Positions 36,192 to 45,320 of a stretch of DNA of 64,000 bases are shown one piece after another. Position 1 is the stretch's first letter. Every line of letters starts with the position of its first letter. The notes beneath the pieces are model-generated. The model saw nothing but the letters and a program-made list of their open reading frames with translations, was not told the DNA's origin and searched no databases. Made by a program: the position numbers and the translations under genes. Source of the DNA: Sinorhizobium shofinae (GTDB lineage Bacteria; Pseudomonadota; Alphaproteobacteria; Rhizobiales; Rhizobiaceae); contig MBFK01000065.1 of the NCBI GenBank assembly GCA_001704765.1, positions 1-64,000 on the forward strand, read 5' to 3'.

Positions 36192-36609
36192 CGAACCTCG
36201 GCTGTCCCTCATTCGGAGCTGCCGAATGCAGCGCATCGTTTGAGCACGATCGGCGTTGCGGGAGGATCTCACTGCCGGTCCGGCCTGCCACCGCGTCCCA
36301 CGCATTCACGTGGCGCTTCCAGTGACCGTAGATCCCGCCGCAGTCACCAGAAAGCAGCGATCGAGCGCGCGCGTCGCATCCGTTTCGCCGCTCACCTTGG
36401 CCGATCGTTCCGAAAGGCGCCGCCACCTATTTTCCCCGAAAAGAACTCAGCCGCAAGTGGATTGTAGATACTCCCGAGCGCCAGCTCGCAGCCGACCACC
36501 AGACCCAGAGAGACGCACCATTGGGATTCCGAACAGGAAATGTGGGGCCATCGATCGGGGTCAATCAACACGCCCGCGGGTTGCGGAGCCCTCGCTCTGC
36601 GAAGAGGCC
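36192..36609. other. Gene-free stretch upstream of the sulfatase
   Basis: About 420 bases between two minus-strand genes. Frames on both strands are short and show no known motif. It may hold the sulfatase promoter. Confidence 0.45.
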
Positions 36610-37419
36610 TCAGCCGGCGCGGCCGGCGCGCTTGACGAGCATGGCGATGAACGGCACGTCATCACCGGAGATCGTGTCGATAAGCCCGTCGGCGATCCAT
36701 TGCACGAGGTCCGGCAAGGGATCGCGTCCGCCGCGCCAATACCGGGCCAGCACGTCGGGACGAGGCACATGTACACGGTTGCTGAAGCCCGCTTCATGCA
36801 ACGCCTTCGCATCGTCGGGGTGGAACATGTCGAGCTCGATCGAGACCGAGTTCGCGCTGCACGCCTTCAACACCCCGACGGGGTCGGCGTGGCGGGCGTG
36901 GGTGATGGCTTCGGTCCTAAGACCAGGATGGCGCTCGCCCGCACGCTTCAGCATCACATGGTCGAAGCTGATGACAATGACCCGGTCGACAGTGCCTGTT
37001 GCACGCAGCAACGCCGCCACGCGATCAACGGCAATGTCCGGCCGCTCCGCCTCCTTGATCTCGAGCACAATCCCCATATTGTCCGCCATCGCCCAATCGA
37101 GCGCCTCCGCCACGGTCGGTATCCTCGTTCCGGCGAAAGCGGAATGAAACCGAGCCCCCGCATCCAATCTGCGGATCTGCTCGAGGCCAAGGTCGGCTGC
37201 AAAGCCGTGTCCGTTTGTCGTCCTTTCGACGGTCAAGTCGTGGAGGACGATCGGCTCACCGTCTGCGGTGAGCACCACGTCGATCTCGACAGTGGTCGCC
37301 CCTGCGGCCTTTGCCGCCTCTAATGCCGGCAACGTATTCTCGGGGTAATGGAGGCTGTAGCCGCGGTGGCCACAGACATGGACACGTCCCGCTTCGCGGG
37401 CAAGAAAGCTGAAGGCCAT
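36610..37419 (-). CDS. Glycerophosphodiester phosphodiesterase
   Basis: A 269-residue GDPD-family enzyme with all core motifs: HRGYSLHYPENTLPALEAA (catalytic HRG, ENT), VEIDVVLTADGEPIVLHDLT (metal-binding Glu, Asp and second His), and LEIKE later. No signal peptide, so it is cytoplasmic (UgpQ-like). It releases glycerol-3-phosphate from imported glycerophosphodiesters. The next gene on the same strand is a LacI regulator and the ABC importer is divergent. Confidence 0.9.
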   Translation of the reverse strand: MAFSFLAREAGRVHVCGHRGYSLHYPENTLPALEAAKAAGATTVEIDVVLTADGEPIVLHDLTVERTTNGHGFAADLGLEQIRRLDAGARFHSAFAGTRIPTVAEALDWAMADNMGIVLEIKEAERPDIAVDRVAALLRATGTVDRVIVISFDHVMLKRAGERHPGLRTEAITHARHADPVGVLKACSANSVSIELDMFHPDDAKALHEAGFSNRVHVPRPDVLARYWRGGRDPLPDLVQWIADGLIDTISGDDVPFIAMLVKRAGRAG

Positions 37420-37455
37420 ATTCGATTTGATCCTCTATCGTGCGGCGCGTCTCCT

Positions 37456-38517
37456 CTAGCGGCGCGCTCTGACTGTTTCGCGAACAACGAGCTCGACCGG
37501 GAAGTAGACCGAAATCGGCGGCGAGTCGGGATCGACGAGGCGCCGGTCGAGAATCGATATAACCTCGCGAGCGAGGCGCCGGGGATCTTGCCGCAACGTG
37601 GTCAGACTATAGGGAGACCATGCGGCGATGGGCACATCGTCGAAGCCGATGATCGAAACGTCGTCGGGCACGCGCAGGCCCGCGCCGCGAAGGTGATCGA
37701 GCGTTCCGAACGCCATGAGATCATTCACGCAGAAAACCGCGTCGGGCGCCGGGCCGCTCGCCAGCAGCTGTCGTGCTGCCTCTTGGCCGCCATCATAGTC
37801 GGCGCGGCCGGCCCGAACGATCTTCGCCTCGAATCCGGAAACGGCGGCAAATTCAGCGAAGGCGTTCTCGCGGGCATAGAGGCTCGGGCTCGGGTTCGCG
37901 CTGTTGACCACGGCGAAACGGGTGGCTCCTGCCATGCACAGGGCCTCAAAGGCCTGCTGCGCGCCGTCCCTGTCATCGCAACGAACGCTGTCGAGGCCGG
38001 TCTCGGCCCGATTTATCAGGATCAGCGGCTGTCCGTTTCGCCGTGTGAGCTCGACAAGGCTGGCCGGCGGCGAGCCTGAGAGGAAGACGGTCGCCTCCGC
38101 CCGATAGCGCAGCAACTGTCGGCTGGCATTCGCAACGTCGTCCGCCGTGGGTCCGATGCTGATGATCGCCGGGACGTTGGAGCGCTCGATCAAGGCGTGC
38201 GAGAGGGCCGCAATCATCTGGGCCCGGAAGGGAGCGTCGACGTCGGAAGTCACAAGCCCGACCAGCCGGCTCCGATTGGCGAGAAGCCCGCGGGCGAGAT
38301 CATTGACCTGGTATCCGAGCGCCGCGGCTGCCTCGTGCACCCGAGCCAGCGTTGCTGGTGCGATGCTTGCGCCGGGGGTGAAGGCCCGCGAGACCGCCGA
38401 CCGGGACACACCCGCAAGCTCGGCGACTGCCTGGGCGCTCACGAAGCGGCCCTGGTTGCTGTCTCTGGTATCCGACACCTGCTCGACTCCGCTGGACATT
38501 CCCCGAAGCGCATTCAT
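37456..38517 (-). CDS. LacI-family regulator of the importer locus
   Basis: About 353 residues from the ATG at 38517. The HTH (VSAQAVAELAGVSRSAVSRA, FTPGASIAPATLARV) and hinge helix (LARGLLANRSRLVGL) are typical, and the ligand domain ends with VPDDVSIIGFDDVPIAAWSP. It lies between the GDPD gene and the divergent ABC operon, with a perfect dyad in the gap, so it probably controls both. The inducer may be the imported sugar ester. Confidence 0.88.
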   Translation of the reverse strand: MNALRGMSSGVEQVSDTRDSNQGRFVSAQAVAELAGVSRSAVSRAFTPGASIAPATLARVHEAAAALGYQVNDLARGLLANRSRLVGLVTSDVDAPFRAQMIAALSHALIERSNVPAIISIGPTADDVANASRQLLRYRAEATVFLSGSPPASLVELTRRNGQPLILINRAETGLDSVRCDDRDGAQQAFEALCMAGATRFAVVNSANPSPSLYARENAFAEFAAVSGFEAKIVRAGRADYDGGQEAARQLLASGPAPDAVFCVNDLMAFGTLDHLRGAGLRVPDDVSIIGFDDVPIAAWSPYSLTTLRQDPRRLAREVISILDRRLVDPDSPPISVYFPVELVVRETVRARR

Positions 38518-38522
38518 AATTG

Positions 38523-38542
38523 TGTTGCACAGCATTGCAACA
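38523..38542. promoter_or_regulatory. LacI-type operator TGTTGCA-N6-TGCAACA
   Basis: A 20-bp dyad with perfect 7-bp arms in the gap between the LacI gene (start 38517) and the ABC operon (start 38592). Placement fits control of both promoters by the LacI protein. Confidence 0.6.
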
Positions 38543-38591
38543 ATCAATGACGACACGATGAAAAGCGTGTCGCGGCTGGGAGGAAACCAAG

Positions 38592-39965
38592 ATGATTCAC
38601 TGGAAAATCGGAACTGCTGCGCTTCTGAGCGCGGCATTGGCGGTCGGCAGTGCGGCGTTCCTTGCGGCGACGCCTCTGTTCGCGCAAGAAACCGTGAAGC
38701 TCGAGCTCTGGTCGCGTCAGGATCCGTCGGGGCCGCTGCGCCCGGGCAATGTGGTCAAGGCTGCCGAGCGGCTGAACAAGGAACTCGAGGCCGAGGGCTC
38801 CTCCAAGCGCGTCGAGGTTGTCGTGCGCGAGAGTCCCGCCAAAGGCTTCGACGACGATGCACTGCAACTTCTCAAGGTATTCGGCATCGGCGAAGGCCCC
38901 GATATATTCATCGCCGCGCACGAATGGATCTGCGCCTTCCAGGAGGACGGCTTCGTTCTCAAGCTCGACGACTATATCGCCAAGTACCCTCAGCACTTCG
39001 GCACGATCTTTCCGTCGCTCTGGTCGTCGGCGAAGTGTCCCGACGGCACCTATGCAATTCCGCAGGACGCCGAGGCGAGGATGTTCTTCTATAACAAGAA
39101 GCTCCTGCGCGAGGCAGGCTACGACGCTGCCTTTGTCGACGCCATGCCGGAGCGGGCGTTGTCGGGCGACCTGACGATGGACGAGGTGCTGGAGATCGCC
39201 AAACAGGTCGTCGACAAGACAAAAGCGCCATACGGTGTGCTTCACCGGCCGAACAAGGGTCCGGACTACATCATGGTCTTCCAGGCCTATGGCAGCAACT
39301 TTGTCGATCCGCAAACCGGCAAACTGCTCCTTGAGCGCGACAAGCTCGCTGCCGCCTTCGGCTGGTTCGAGCGCGGGGTGAAGGAAAAGGTCATCCCGGC
39401 CAACAACACGGCGATGGAATTCGATACGCTGCGCAAGGAATTCTACACCGGCAATGCCGCGTTCTGGATGTACGGCATCTGGGACCTCGGCAGCGTCGCA
39501 TTCCCGACCTACGGGCTGCCACAGGACGAGAAGGCTTTCTTCGCGGATTGGGGCTGGATCGCGGGGCCCGCACCCCAGAAGGGCGGCGCGCCGGTCAGTC
39601 TGACCCATCCGATCGTCTATGCGATCGCGGCCGACACGAAGGAGCCGGAACTGGCCGTCCGGCTGCTTGGCCACGCTTCGGCCGCCGACCTCAACACCGA
39701 TCACGCGGTCACAACGACACATCTCGGCATTAAAGCCGAGCAACTCGAAGATCCGCGCTATGTCAAGGCCTGGCCGCTCGCCAGGGCTACCGAACTGCTC
39801 AAGATCACCAAGTTCCTGCCCAACAACTCGCAGTTCGGCGAGCTCAACGGCATCATCTTTGCCGGAATTCAAGGCATAGAATCGGGGCGGCTGTCGGCGC
39901 AGCAAGCAGCCGATTTCGTCATCGAGGAGGCGTCGGCCACCCTCGAAGACGTGATCGTCAAATAG
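38592..39965 (+). CDS. ABC importer solute-binding protein, sugar (MalE/UgpB) type
   Basis: A 457-residue periplasmic protein with a signal peptide (LLSAALAVGSAAFLAATPLF, cut near FAQ). The mature part is a family 1 binding protein: EGPDIFIAAHEWICAFQEDG, YAIPQDAEARMFFYNKKLLR, GNAAFWMYGIWDLGSVAFPT. It captures the substrate for the two permeases downstream. The substrate is not clear from sequence; the flanking phosphodiesterase genes point to a glycerophosphodiester or related ester. Confidence 0.92.
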   Translation: MIHWKIGTAALLSAALAVGSAAFLAATPLFAQETVKLELWSRQDPSGPLRPGNVVKAAERLNKELEAEGSSKRVEVVVRESPAKGFDDDALQLLKVFGIGEGPDIFIAAHEWICAFQEDGFVLKLDDYIAKYPQHFGTIFPSLWSSAKCPDGTYAIPQDAEARMFFYNKKLLREAGYDAAFVDAMPERALSGDLTMDEVLEIAKQVVDKTKAPYGVLHRPNKGPDYIMVFQAYGSNFVDPQTGKLLLERDKLAAAFGWFERGVKEKVIPANNTAMEFDTLRKEFYTGNAAFWMYGIWDLGSVAFPTYGLPQDEKAFFADWGWIAGPAPQKGGAPVSLTHPIVYAIAADTKEPELAVRLLGHASAADLNTDHAVTTTHLGIKAEQLEDPRYVKAWPLARATELLKITKFLPNNSQFGELNGIIFAGIQGIESGRLSAQQAADFVIEEASATLEDVIVK

Positions 39966-40040
39966 GTCGATCAGTGTCGCGACCGTCGACCCGGCGCGCC
40001 GGGTCGACGGTTGAAGGACGTCTGCCGAGCGAGCCAAACG

Positions 40041-40994
40041 ATGACGACGATAGCAGATGAACTCACGATCGAGCGGCGCGGCCATGCAGGGTCGGCGTCG
40101 CGCAGGCGTACGAACTTTGTGATCTTTCTCGGCCCGGCGATCGTCCTGACGATCCTCTTCTTCATCGTCCCCGTGATCATCGATATCGCAGTTTCGTTCA
40201 CCGACCTCAGCCGCTCGCTCCACATCAGCGAGTTCACCACCGAGCAGTACGCGAAGGTCTTTCGAACCGATCGCCGGTTGTCGCAGGTCATAGGGCTGAC
40301 CTTCATCTACGTCTTCGGCACGCTGGCGATCTTCAACGTGACCTTTGGCCTGATCCTCGCCATCACCACCACGGCGATCAGGAATGTGTCCGGCAGCTTC
40401 TTCCGGGGTGTGTGGCTGCTGCCGCGGATGAGCCCGTCAGTCCTCTACATCCTGCTCTGGCTGTGGGCGGTGAGCCCCACCGAAGCCGGCCTCGTAAACC
40501 AGGTCCTCATGCAAGCGTTCGGCCTCGACGCGCCGCTCGACCTGCTGACCTCGGCGCCGATCGCGCTCATCATTATCTCGAATGGCTTCATCGGCGCTTC
40601 GATGGGCATGATCATATTCACCGCCGCGATCCGCGGGATCCCGGAGCACCTGTTCCACGCCGCGGCAGTGGACGGCGCCGGAACGTTCGCAAAGATCCGC
40701 TTCATCACCCTGCCGGCGCTGCGTTGGCCGATCAGCTTTGTGACGATCTACCAGACACTCTCGCTGCTGGTCAGCTTCGAATACATCCTGCTCCTCACCA
40801 AGGGCGGTCCGTTCTACGACACGACGGTCTATGCGCTCTACGTGTACCGTCGCGCCTTCGAGAGCGGCCAATACGGCTACGGAGCCGCGCTGGCACTTTT
40901 TCTCATCGTCATCGGCGTAGTCGTCGCACTCATCGGCTGGCGCTTCTTCGATATGGAGCGACTGCTGCAGCGCCCGCGCATCGAGGTACATTGA
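40041..40994 (+). CDS. ABC importer permease 1 (MalF/UgpA type)
   Basis: About 317 residues from the ATG at 40041; an ATG at 40011 would add ten residues. Six membrane helices are seen, beginning FVIFLGPAIVLTILFFIVPV, with the EAA coupling loop HAAAVDGAGTFAKIRFITLP. It pairs with the next gene to form the channel. Confidence 0.9.
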   Translation: MTTIADELTIERRGHAGSASRRRTNFVIFLGPAIVLTILFFIVPVIIDIAVSFTDLSRSLHISEFTTEQYAKVFRTDRRLSQVIGLTFIYVFGTLAIFNVTFGLILAITTTAIRNVSGSFFRGVWLLPRMSPSVLYILLWLWAVSPTEAGLVNQVLMQAFGLDAPLDLLTSAPIALIIISNGFIGASMGMIIFTAAIRGIPEHLFHAAAVDGAGTFAKIRFITLPALRWPISFVTIYQTLSLLVSFEYILLLTKGGPFYDTTVYALYVYRRAFESGQYGYGAALALFLIVIGVVVALIGWRFFDMERLLQRPRIEVH

Positions 40995-40995
40995 G

Positions 40996-42096
40996 ATGTC
41001 CGTGCAAGCCATCCCCAAGGCGTCCACAGCGGCATCCGAGCCGGCGGCCGATTGGGATGCATTGGCAGCGCGGGCGCGTGGCGTCCGGCGCACCAAGGCG
41101 GTCGTCCTCTACGCCTTCCTGATCGCCGTGTCGCTGCCGATCATCCTCCCCTATTTCTGGCTCGTCACGATCGCCTTCTCGGCCAGGAGCGGCGTTGCCG
41201 AGACAGCGGTTCTGTGGCGCTCGATGGCCGTGGTCGTGCCGGCCGTCGTCGCCTTCTGGCTCACTGCCGCGCTCGCGCAAAGCCGGCGCCAGTTATGGAT
41301 CGGCATTGCGACAGTGGCCGCGATAGCCGTTTTCGCCTTCGCCGTGCTGGTCGGCCCCGACCTGCACGTCGGCAATTTTATCTTCCTGTGGGAGCCGGAC
41401 TTCGCCTCGGTGGTGCGGTCGCGGATCGGGGAAGTCAAAGGCGCGGTCCAGTTTCCCAACGTCTGGCATGCATTCGGCAACTCGATCCTGATCGCCGGCG
41501 CGCAGACCGCCATCGTCGTCACCGTCGCCTCATTGGCAGCCTACTACCTGTCGCGTTTCCAGTTCCCCGGCCGCTCCTCGATGCTGCGCTCGCTCCTGGT
41601 GCTCCATGCTTTTCCGGTGCTGACGCTGATCGTGCCGATGTTCCTGATGCTCTATTGGATCGGGCTCCTCGACACGCTTTCCGGCGTCATACTTGTGCTT
41701 GTCGCCTTCGAGCTGCCGTTTGCGATTTTCATCATGAAGGGCTTCTACGACGCAGTGCCGTGGGACATCGAGATGAGCGCGCTGACCGACGGCGCGTCAC
41801 GGCGGCAGGCATTCGTGAGCGTGGTGCTGCCGCAGGTGAGGAACGGCATCCTCGCCATCGCAGTCTTCACCTTCATCCGCGGCTGGGAAGAGTACATCTT
41901 CGTGTTCACGTTCCTGATCAGGAACAGCAACTGGACAATGAGCCTCTACATGTACTGGGTGCGCGATGATGTCATGGGCGTCGATTACGGCGTTGTCTCT
42001 GCGGTCGGCGTCTTCTACCTTGTCCCGAGTCTCATCCTCTACATGGCCGCGCAACGCTATCTCATGCAGATGTCGATCGGCGGCGTGAAGGGCTGA
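40996..42096 (+). CDS. ABC importer permease 2 (MalG/UgpE type), enlarged
   Basis: A 366-residue permease, about 90 residues longer than usual. The extra part (about 70-150: VVVPAVVAFWLTAALAQSRR, IATVAAIAVFAFAVLVGPDL) adds two membrane segments and a loop after the first helix, as in some MalG proteins. The EAA loop EMSALTDGASRRQAFVSVVL is present. It starts one base after the stop of permease 1. Confidence 0.9.
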   Translation: MSVQAIPKASTAASEPAADWDALAARARGVRRTKAVVLYAFLIAVSLPIILPYFWLVTIAFSARSGVAETAVLWRSMAVVVPAVVAFWLTAALAQSRRQLWIGIATVAAIAVFAFAVLVGPDLHVGNFIFLWEPDFASVVRSRIGEVKGAVQFPNVWHAFGNSILIAGAQTAIVVTVASLAAYYLSRFQFPGRSSMLRSLLVLHAFPVLTLIVPMFLMLYWIGLLDTLSGVILVLVAFELPFAIFIMKGFYDAVPWDIEMSALTDGASRRQAFVSVVLPQVRNGILAIAVFTFIRGWEEYIFVFTFLIRNSNWTMSLYMYWVRDDVMGVDYGVVSAVGVFYLVPSLILYMAAQRYLMQMSIGGVKG

Positions 42097-42101
42097 AGAC
42101 G

Positions 42102-43169
42102 ATGGCGAAGATCGAATTCCGTAACGTGGTGAAACGCTTCGGCGCCATCGAGGTGATCCCCGAGATGAACCTTGTCATCGAGGACGGCGAGTTCGTCGCA
42201 CTTCTCGGCCCCTCCGGCTGCGGCAAATCGACGAGCCTGTTCATGCTCGCCGGTATCTACCTTCCGAGCGGCGGCGAGCTCCTCTTTGACGGCCATGTCG
42301 TCAACGAAGTAGAGGCACGCGACCGCAATGTCGGCATCGTCTTTCAATCCTACGCGCTCTACCCGCACATGAGCGTGCGCGACAACATTCTGTTTCCACT
42401 GCGCTTCAAGAAAACGCCGCGCGACGAAGCTTTCGCCAGGGTGAAGGCCGCCGCAGACCTTGTTCGGGTCGCGGAACTGCTGGAGCGTCGCCCCAGCGAG
42501 CTTTCCGGCGGCCAGCAGCAGCGCGTCGCGCTTGCACGCGCCCTCGTGAAGGAGCCGCAGCTGCTGCTCCTCGACGAGCCGCTCTCCAACCTCGACGCTT
42601 CTCTTCGCCTTTCGATGCGGACCGAGATCAAGTCGCTGCACGAGCAGCTCGGCGTGACGACCGTCCTCGTCACGCATGACCAGATCGAGGCGACGACGAT
42701 GGCCGACCGCATCATCTGCATGCGCGCCGGCCGGATCGAGCAGGTCGGGACGCCGGACGACCTCTATCTCAGGCCGTCGAGCCTGTTCGTCGCCGGCTTC
42801 ATCGGCTCGCCGCCGATCAACCTTATTGCCGGCGAAGCCGAGGCCGGAACGGTCACAGTGAATGGCGCCAGATTTCCGCTTGAGGGCGGCGCATCGGGGT
42901 CGGTGACTGTCGGGCTGAGGCCGGAGCACCTCAGATTCGGTGAAACCGGCTTCGCCGGCCGCATCGCGCAGATCGAGCCGATGGGCCGCGAGATCCTCTA
43001 TGTTGTCGAAACCGGCATGGGCGCCGTTCGCGTGCTTGAACAGGGTTCGTCCGCCGGGCACTCGACAGGCGAGCAGGTAATGATCGGTTTCCTGCCCGAG
43101 AACTCGCTTGTGTTCGAGACGGCGCGACAGAAGCTCATTGCGGGCGCGCATGTCCGTGCACCGGAATGA
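42102..43169 (+). CDS. ABC importer ATPase (UgpC/MalK type)
   Basis: A 355-residue ATPase with Walker A GPSGCGKST, signature LSGGQQQR, Walker B LLLLDEPLSNLD and H-loop VLVTHDQIEATTMAD. A C-terminal TOBE domain (VTVGLRPEHLRFGETGFAGR) marks the carbohydrate-uptake class. It starts five bases after permease 2 and overlaps the next gene by 20 bases. Confidence 0.94.
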   Translation: MAKIEFRNVVKRFGAIEVIPEMNLVIEDGEFVALLGPSGCGKSTSLFMLAGIYLPSGGELLFDGHVVNEVEARDRNVGIVFQSYALYPHMSVRDNILFPLRFKKTPRDEAFARVKAAADLVRVAELLERRPSELSGGQQQRVALARALVKEPQLLLLDEPLSNLDASLRLSMRTEIKSLHEQLGVTTVLVTHDQIEATTMADRIICMRAGRIEQVGTPDDLYLRPSSLFVAGFIGSPPINLIAGEAEAGTVTVNGARFPLEGGASGSVTVGLRPEHLRFGETGFAGRIAQIEPMGREILYVVETGMGAVRVLEQGSSAGHSTGEQVMIGFLPENSLVFETARQKLIAGAHVRAPE

Positions 43170-44091
43170 CACGATCGAGCGACAGCCGCCGAGTTCTCGA
43201 GGCGGAGAGGAGGGCGCGCCGGTGGCAGCGTTTGAGGTGAGCAACCGGACGTCGAACACGCCAGTGGCCGTCGAGGGGCCATATGGCCCTGTGCGGCTCA
43301 AGTGGCACAAACTGCGCACGCACCTCGCCGAGGCTCCCTTCAAGCGTTCGAATCTCGCCCTCGGCTGGCAACTGGGCGCGAGCCTCGAGGTCGACATACT
43401 CGCCACCGCCGACGACCGCTTGGCCGTTCTCCACGATCCGACCCTCGGTCCCTCGACGACCGGCCGCGGCCGCGTTCCGCGCATGCCGATCGCATCAATG
43501 AGGGGGCTTTTCCACCGAGGCGCCAACGGCGCCCCCGACCACGATGCGCCGGTCCTATCGCTCGCCGAACTCGTGGCCCCGCTTCAAAGACTGCCGAGAG
43601 CGCCGTCGGCCAACCTTCAGCTCGATCTCAAGCTGCTCGAAGGACACACGCTTGCCGATTCGGCGGTGGCCGATGCGGCAGCGGCCGTCGCCGGGCTGGC
43701 GGACGCCATCGTCGTCGGATCGCATCATCTGGAAGATGCACGCCGTCTTGTCGCCGCCATTCCGGGAGCCCGGCTCGGCTACGATCCGATGCTCGCGGTA
43801 TCCCGCCAGCCAGGTCTGCGCGATCCGCAGCGGCTGCTACGCCACATCGAGCGACGCAGGAAGGGCGTGAACATCGCCTATCTACGGTTCGATGCCATTA
43901 TTGCCGCGGAAACCCAGGGCTTCCCTCTCGTTGCGCGCCTGCTCGACCTCGGCATAGAGACGGACGCCTGGACGGTCAATCCCGGTTGGGACATCAGCGA
44001 CGCCAGCCTGCGCACGCTCGTGGAGGCGAAAGTGCGCCAGATCACGACCGATGCTCCGACCGAGCTCTTCCGCCTGATCCGCGCGCTTTAA
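43150..44091 (+). CDS. Divergent glycerophosphodiesterase-like protein
   Basis: About 313 residues from the ATG at 43150, which overlaps the ATPase end. A GDPD fold is visible: GASLEVDILATADDRLAVLH then DPTLGPSTTGRG (Glu, Asp and His of the metal site), LQLDLKLLEGHT, and VNIAYLRFDAIIAAETQGFP. The usual HRG at the start reads LKWHKLRTH, so a catalytic Arg or Gly may be missing. It may act on a different ester from the canonical GDPD at 36610, or may be a binding or cleavage step in the same pathway. Confidence 0.75.
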   Translation: MSVHRNDTIERQPPSSRGGEEGAPVAAFEVSNRTSNTPVAVEGPYGPVRLKWHKLRTHLAEAPFKRSNLALGWQLGASLEVDILATADDRLAVLHDPTLGPSTTGRGRVPRMPIASMRGLFHRGANGAPDHDAPVLSLAELVAPLQRLPRAPSANLQLDLKLLEGHTLADSAVADAAAAVAGLADAIVVGSHHLEDARRLVAAIPGARLGYDPMLAVSRQPGLRDPQRLLRHIERRRKGVNIAYLRFDAIIAAETQGFPLVARLLDLGIETDAWTVNPGWDISDASLRTLVEAKVRQITTDAPTELFRLIRAL

Positions 44092-44310
44092 GCATGTTCC
44101 ACTGTAGCGCGGCATCTCGTTCCTGGCCTGCACGTTCGGCGCATCTTCGGTCTACTTTTCGACTCATCCGCGGTTTGAAACTGCCTGTGGCTCGCACCCC
44201 TGTTATGGTGAAAGCTTCACGGATAGCTTTGTGCAACCCTCTGTCGGCTCGGAGTTTCCTCCAACGTCCTTTGAAAGCGACCACGCAATTTCAATGATGG
44301 GAGAATAAAC

Positions 44311-44597
44311 ATGCTGGTTGTCGCGGCCATTACAAAGTTCCGGCCGCTCGGCGGAAGGCCTTCGTTGAAGCACATGCGGATTTGATCAGGCGCGCCCGCG
44401 CATATCCGGGTTGCCTCGACCTATCCATCAGCGAAGATCCTGTCGATCCTTCACTTGTCAACTTGATGGAATTATGGGAGTTCGAAGCCGACCTGGAGGC
44501 TTGGCGAAAGGTATCGAACCCGCCCAAGACGGATGTGCAGTTCGAAATTGGAAATGTCCAGAAGCATCACATCAGTCACTCAGGGCCTCCGTTCTGA
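44311..44597 (+). pseudogene. Antibiotic-biosynthesis-monooxygenase-fold protein, frameshifted
   Basis: The start is clear (ATG after GGGAG): MLVVAA, then a shift at a C-run near 44329. In the next frame the ABM fold continues: HYKVPAARRKAFVEAHADLI, RRARAYPGCLDLSISEDPVD, VNLMELWEFEADLEAWRKVS. Restoring one base would give a 95-residue protein. It may be a sequencing error at a homopolymer or a recent mutation. Confidence 0.7.
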
Positions 44598-44687
44598 CAG
44601 CTTAGGGCGGCAGAAACGTTCTGCTTTCCACCCCCTACGTATCTGTCAACGCCGTGAACCGCTGTCGTTGAAACTGGGGAAATCAAG

Positions 44688-45320
44688 ATGATGAAACTGT
44701 ATGGATTTGGTCCGACGCGCTCGCTTCGCGCACTTTGGGCCCTTCAAGAGCTTGATGCGGAATTCGAGTTTGTGCCCGTCAACCTCCTGGCTGGCGAAAA
44801 CCGTCACCCCGACTTCCTGCGCCTCAATCCCGCCGGAAAACTTCCGGTGCTGGTTGACGGTGACCTTGTACTCACAGAATCCGCCGCGATCGTCATATAT
44901 TTAGCAGAGAAGTATGGTGCCAAAGGGTTAATGCCCGCCGACCTAACGGAGCGGGCGCAGGCGTATCGCTGGTCTATGTTTGCGGTGACCGAACTTGAAC
45001 AGCCGCTGTGGCGGATAGCCAAGCACACCTTTTTGTATCCCGAAGACAAGCGTCTGCCGGAAGATATTGCTCTCGCCAGAGAGGAGTTTGTGGCAATGGC
45101 AGCAATACTTGAGCGTCACATGGATGGGCGTAAGTTCATCGTCGGCGACAACATAACCATCGCTGATTGCGTCACCGCCTATGTTCTGGACTGGGGCGAT
45201 GAAAATGGGCTGATTGACGGCTGTCCAAATCTCAAAGCATACCTTGAGCGGATGTACGCGCGTCCCAAGGCGCCGCAGCGGATCGCCGAAGCCCTTGCAA
45301 GCCTCCAGCCTGTTGCCTGA
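44688..45320 (+). CDS. Glutathione S-transferase
   Basis: A 210-residue GST. The N-terminal thioredoxin fold MKLYGFGPTRSLRALWALQE ends in LPVLVDGDLVLTESAAIVIY (glutathione-binding cis-Pro and Ser). The all-helical C-terminal domain includes FIVGDNITIADCVTAYVLDW. It conjugates glutathione to electrophiles or reduces peroxides. The catalytic residue is likely Ser10 or Thr9 of the GPTRS loop. MM at the start leaves two ATGs, 44688 and 44691. Confidence 0.9.
   Translation: MMKLYGFGPTRSLRALWALQELDAEFEFVPVNLLAGENRHPDFLRLNPAGKLPVLVDGDLVLTESAAIVIYLAEKYGAKGLMPADLTERAQAYRWSMFAVTELEQPLWRIAKHTFLYPEDKRLPEDIALAREEFVAMAAILERHMDGRKFIVGDNITIADCVTAYVLDWGDENGLIDGCPNLKAYLERMYARPKAPQRIAEALASLQPVA

Noticed and set aside
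35043..36467. 474-codon plus-strand frame opposite the sulfatase
   Set aside because: Shadow of the sulfatase gene; no motifs and no ribosome site.
38544..40223. 559-codon minus-strand frame opposite the solute-binding protein
   Set aside because: Shadow frame. The plus-strand gene has a signal peptide and family motifs.
42057..43526. 489-codon minus-strand frame opposite the ABC ATPase
   Set aside because: Shadow frame with no recognisable domain.
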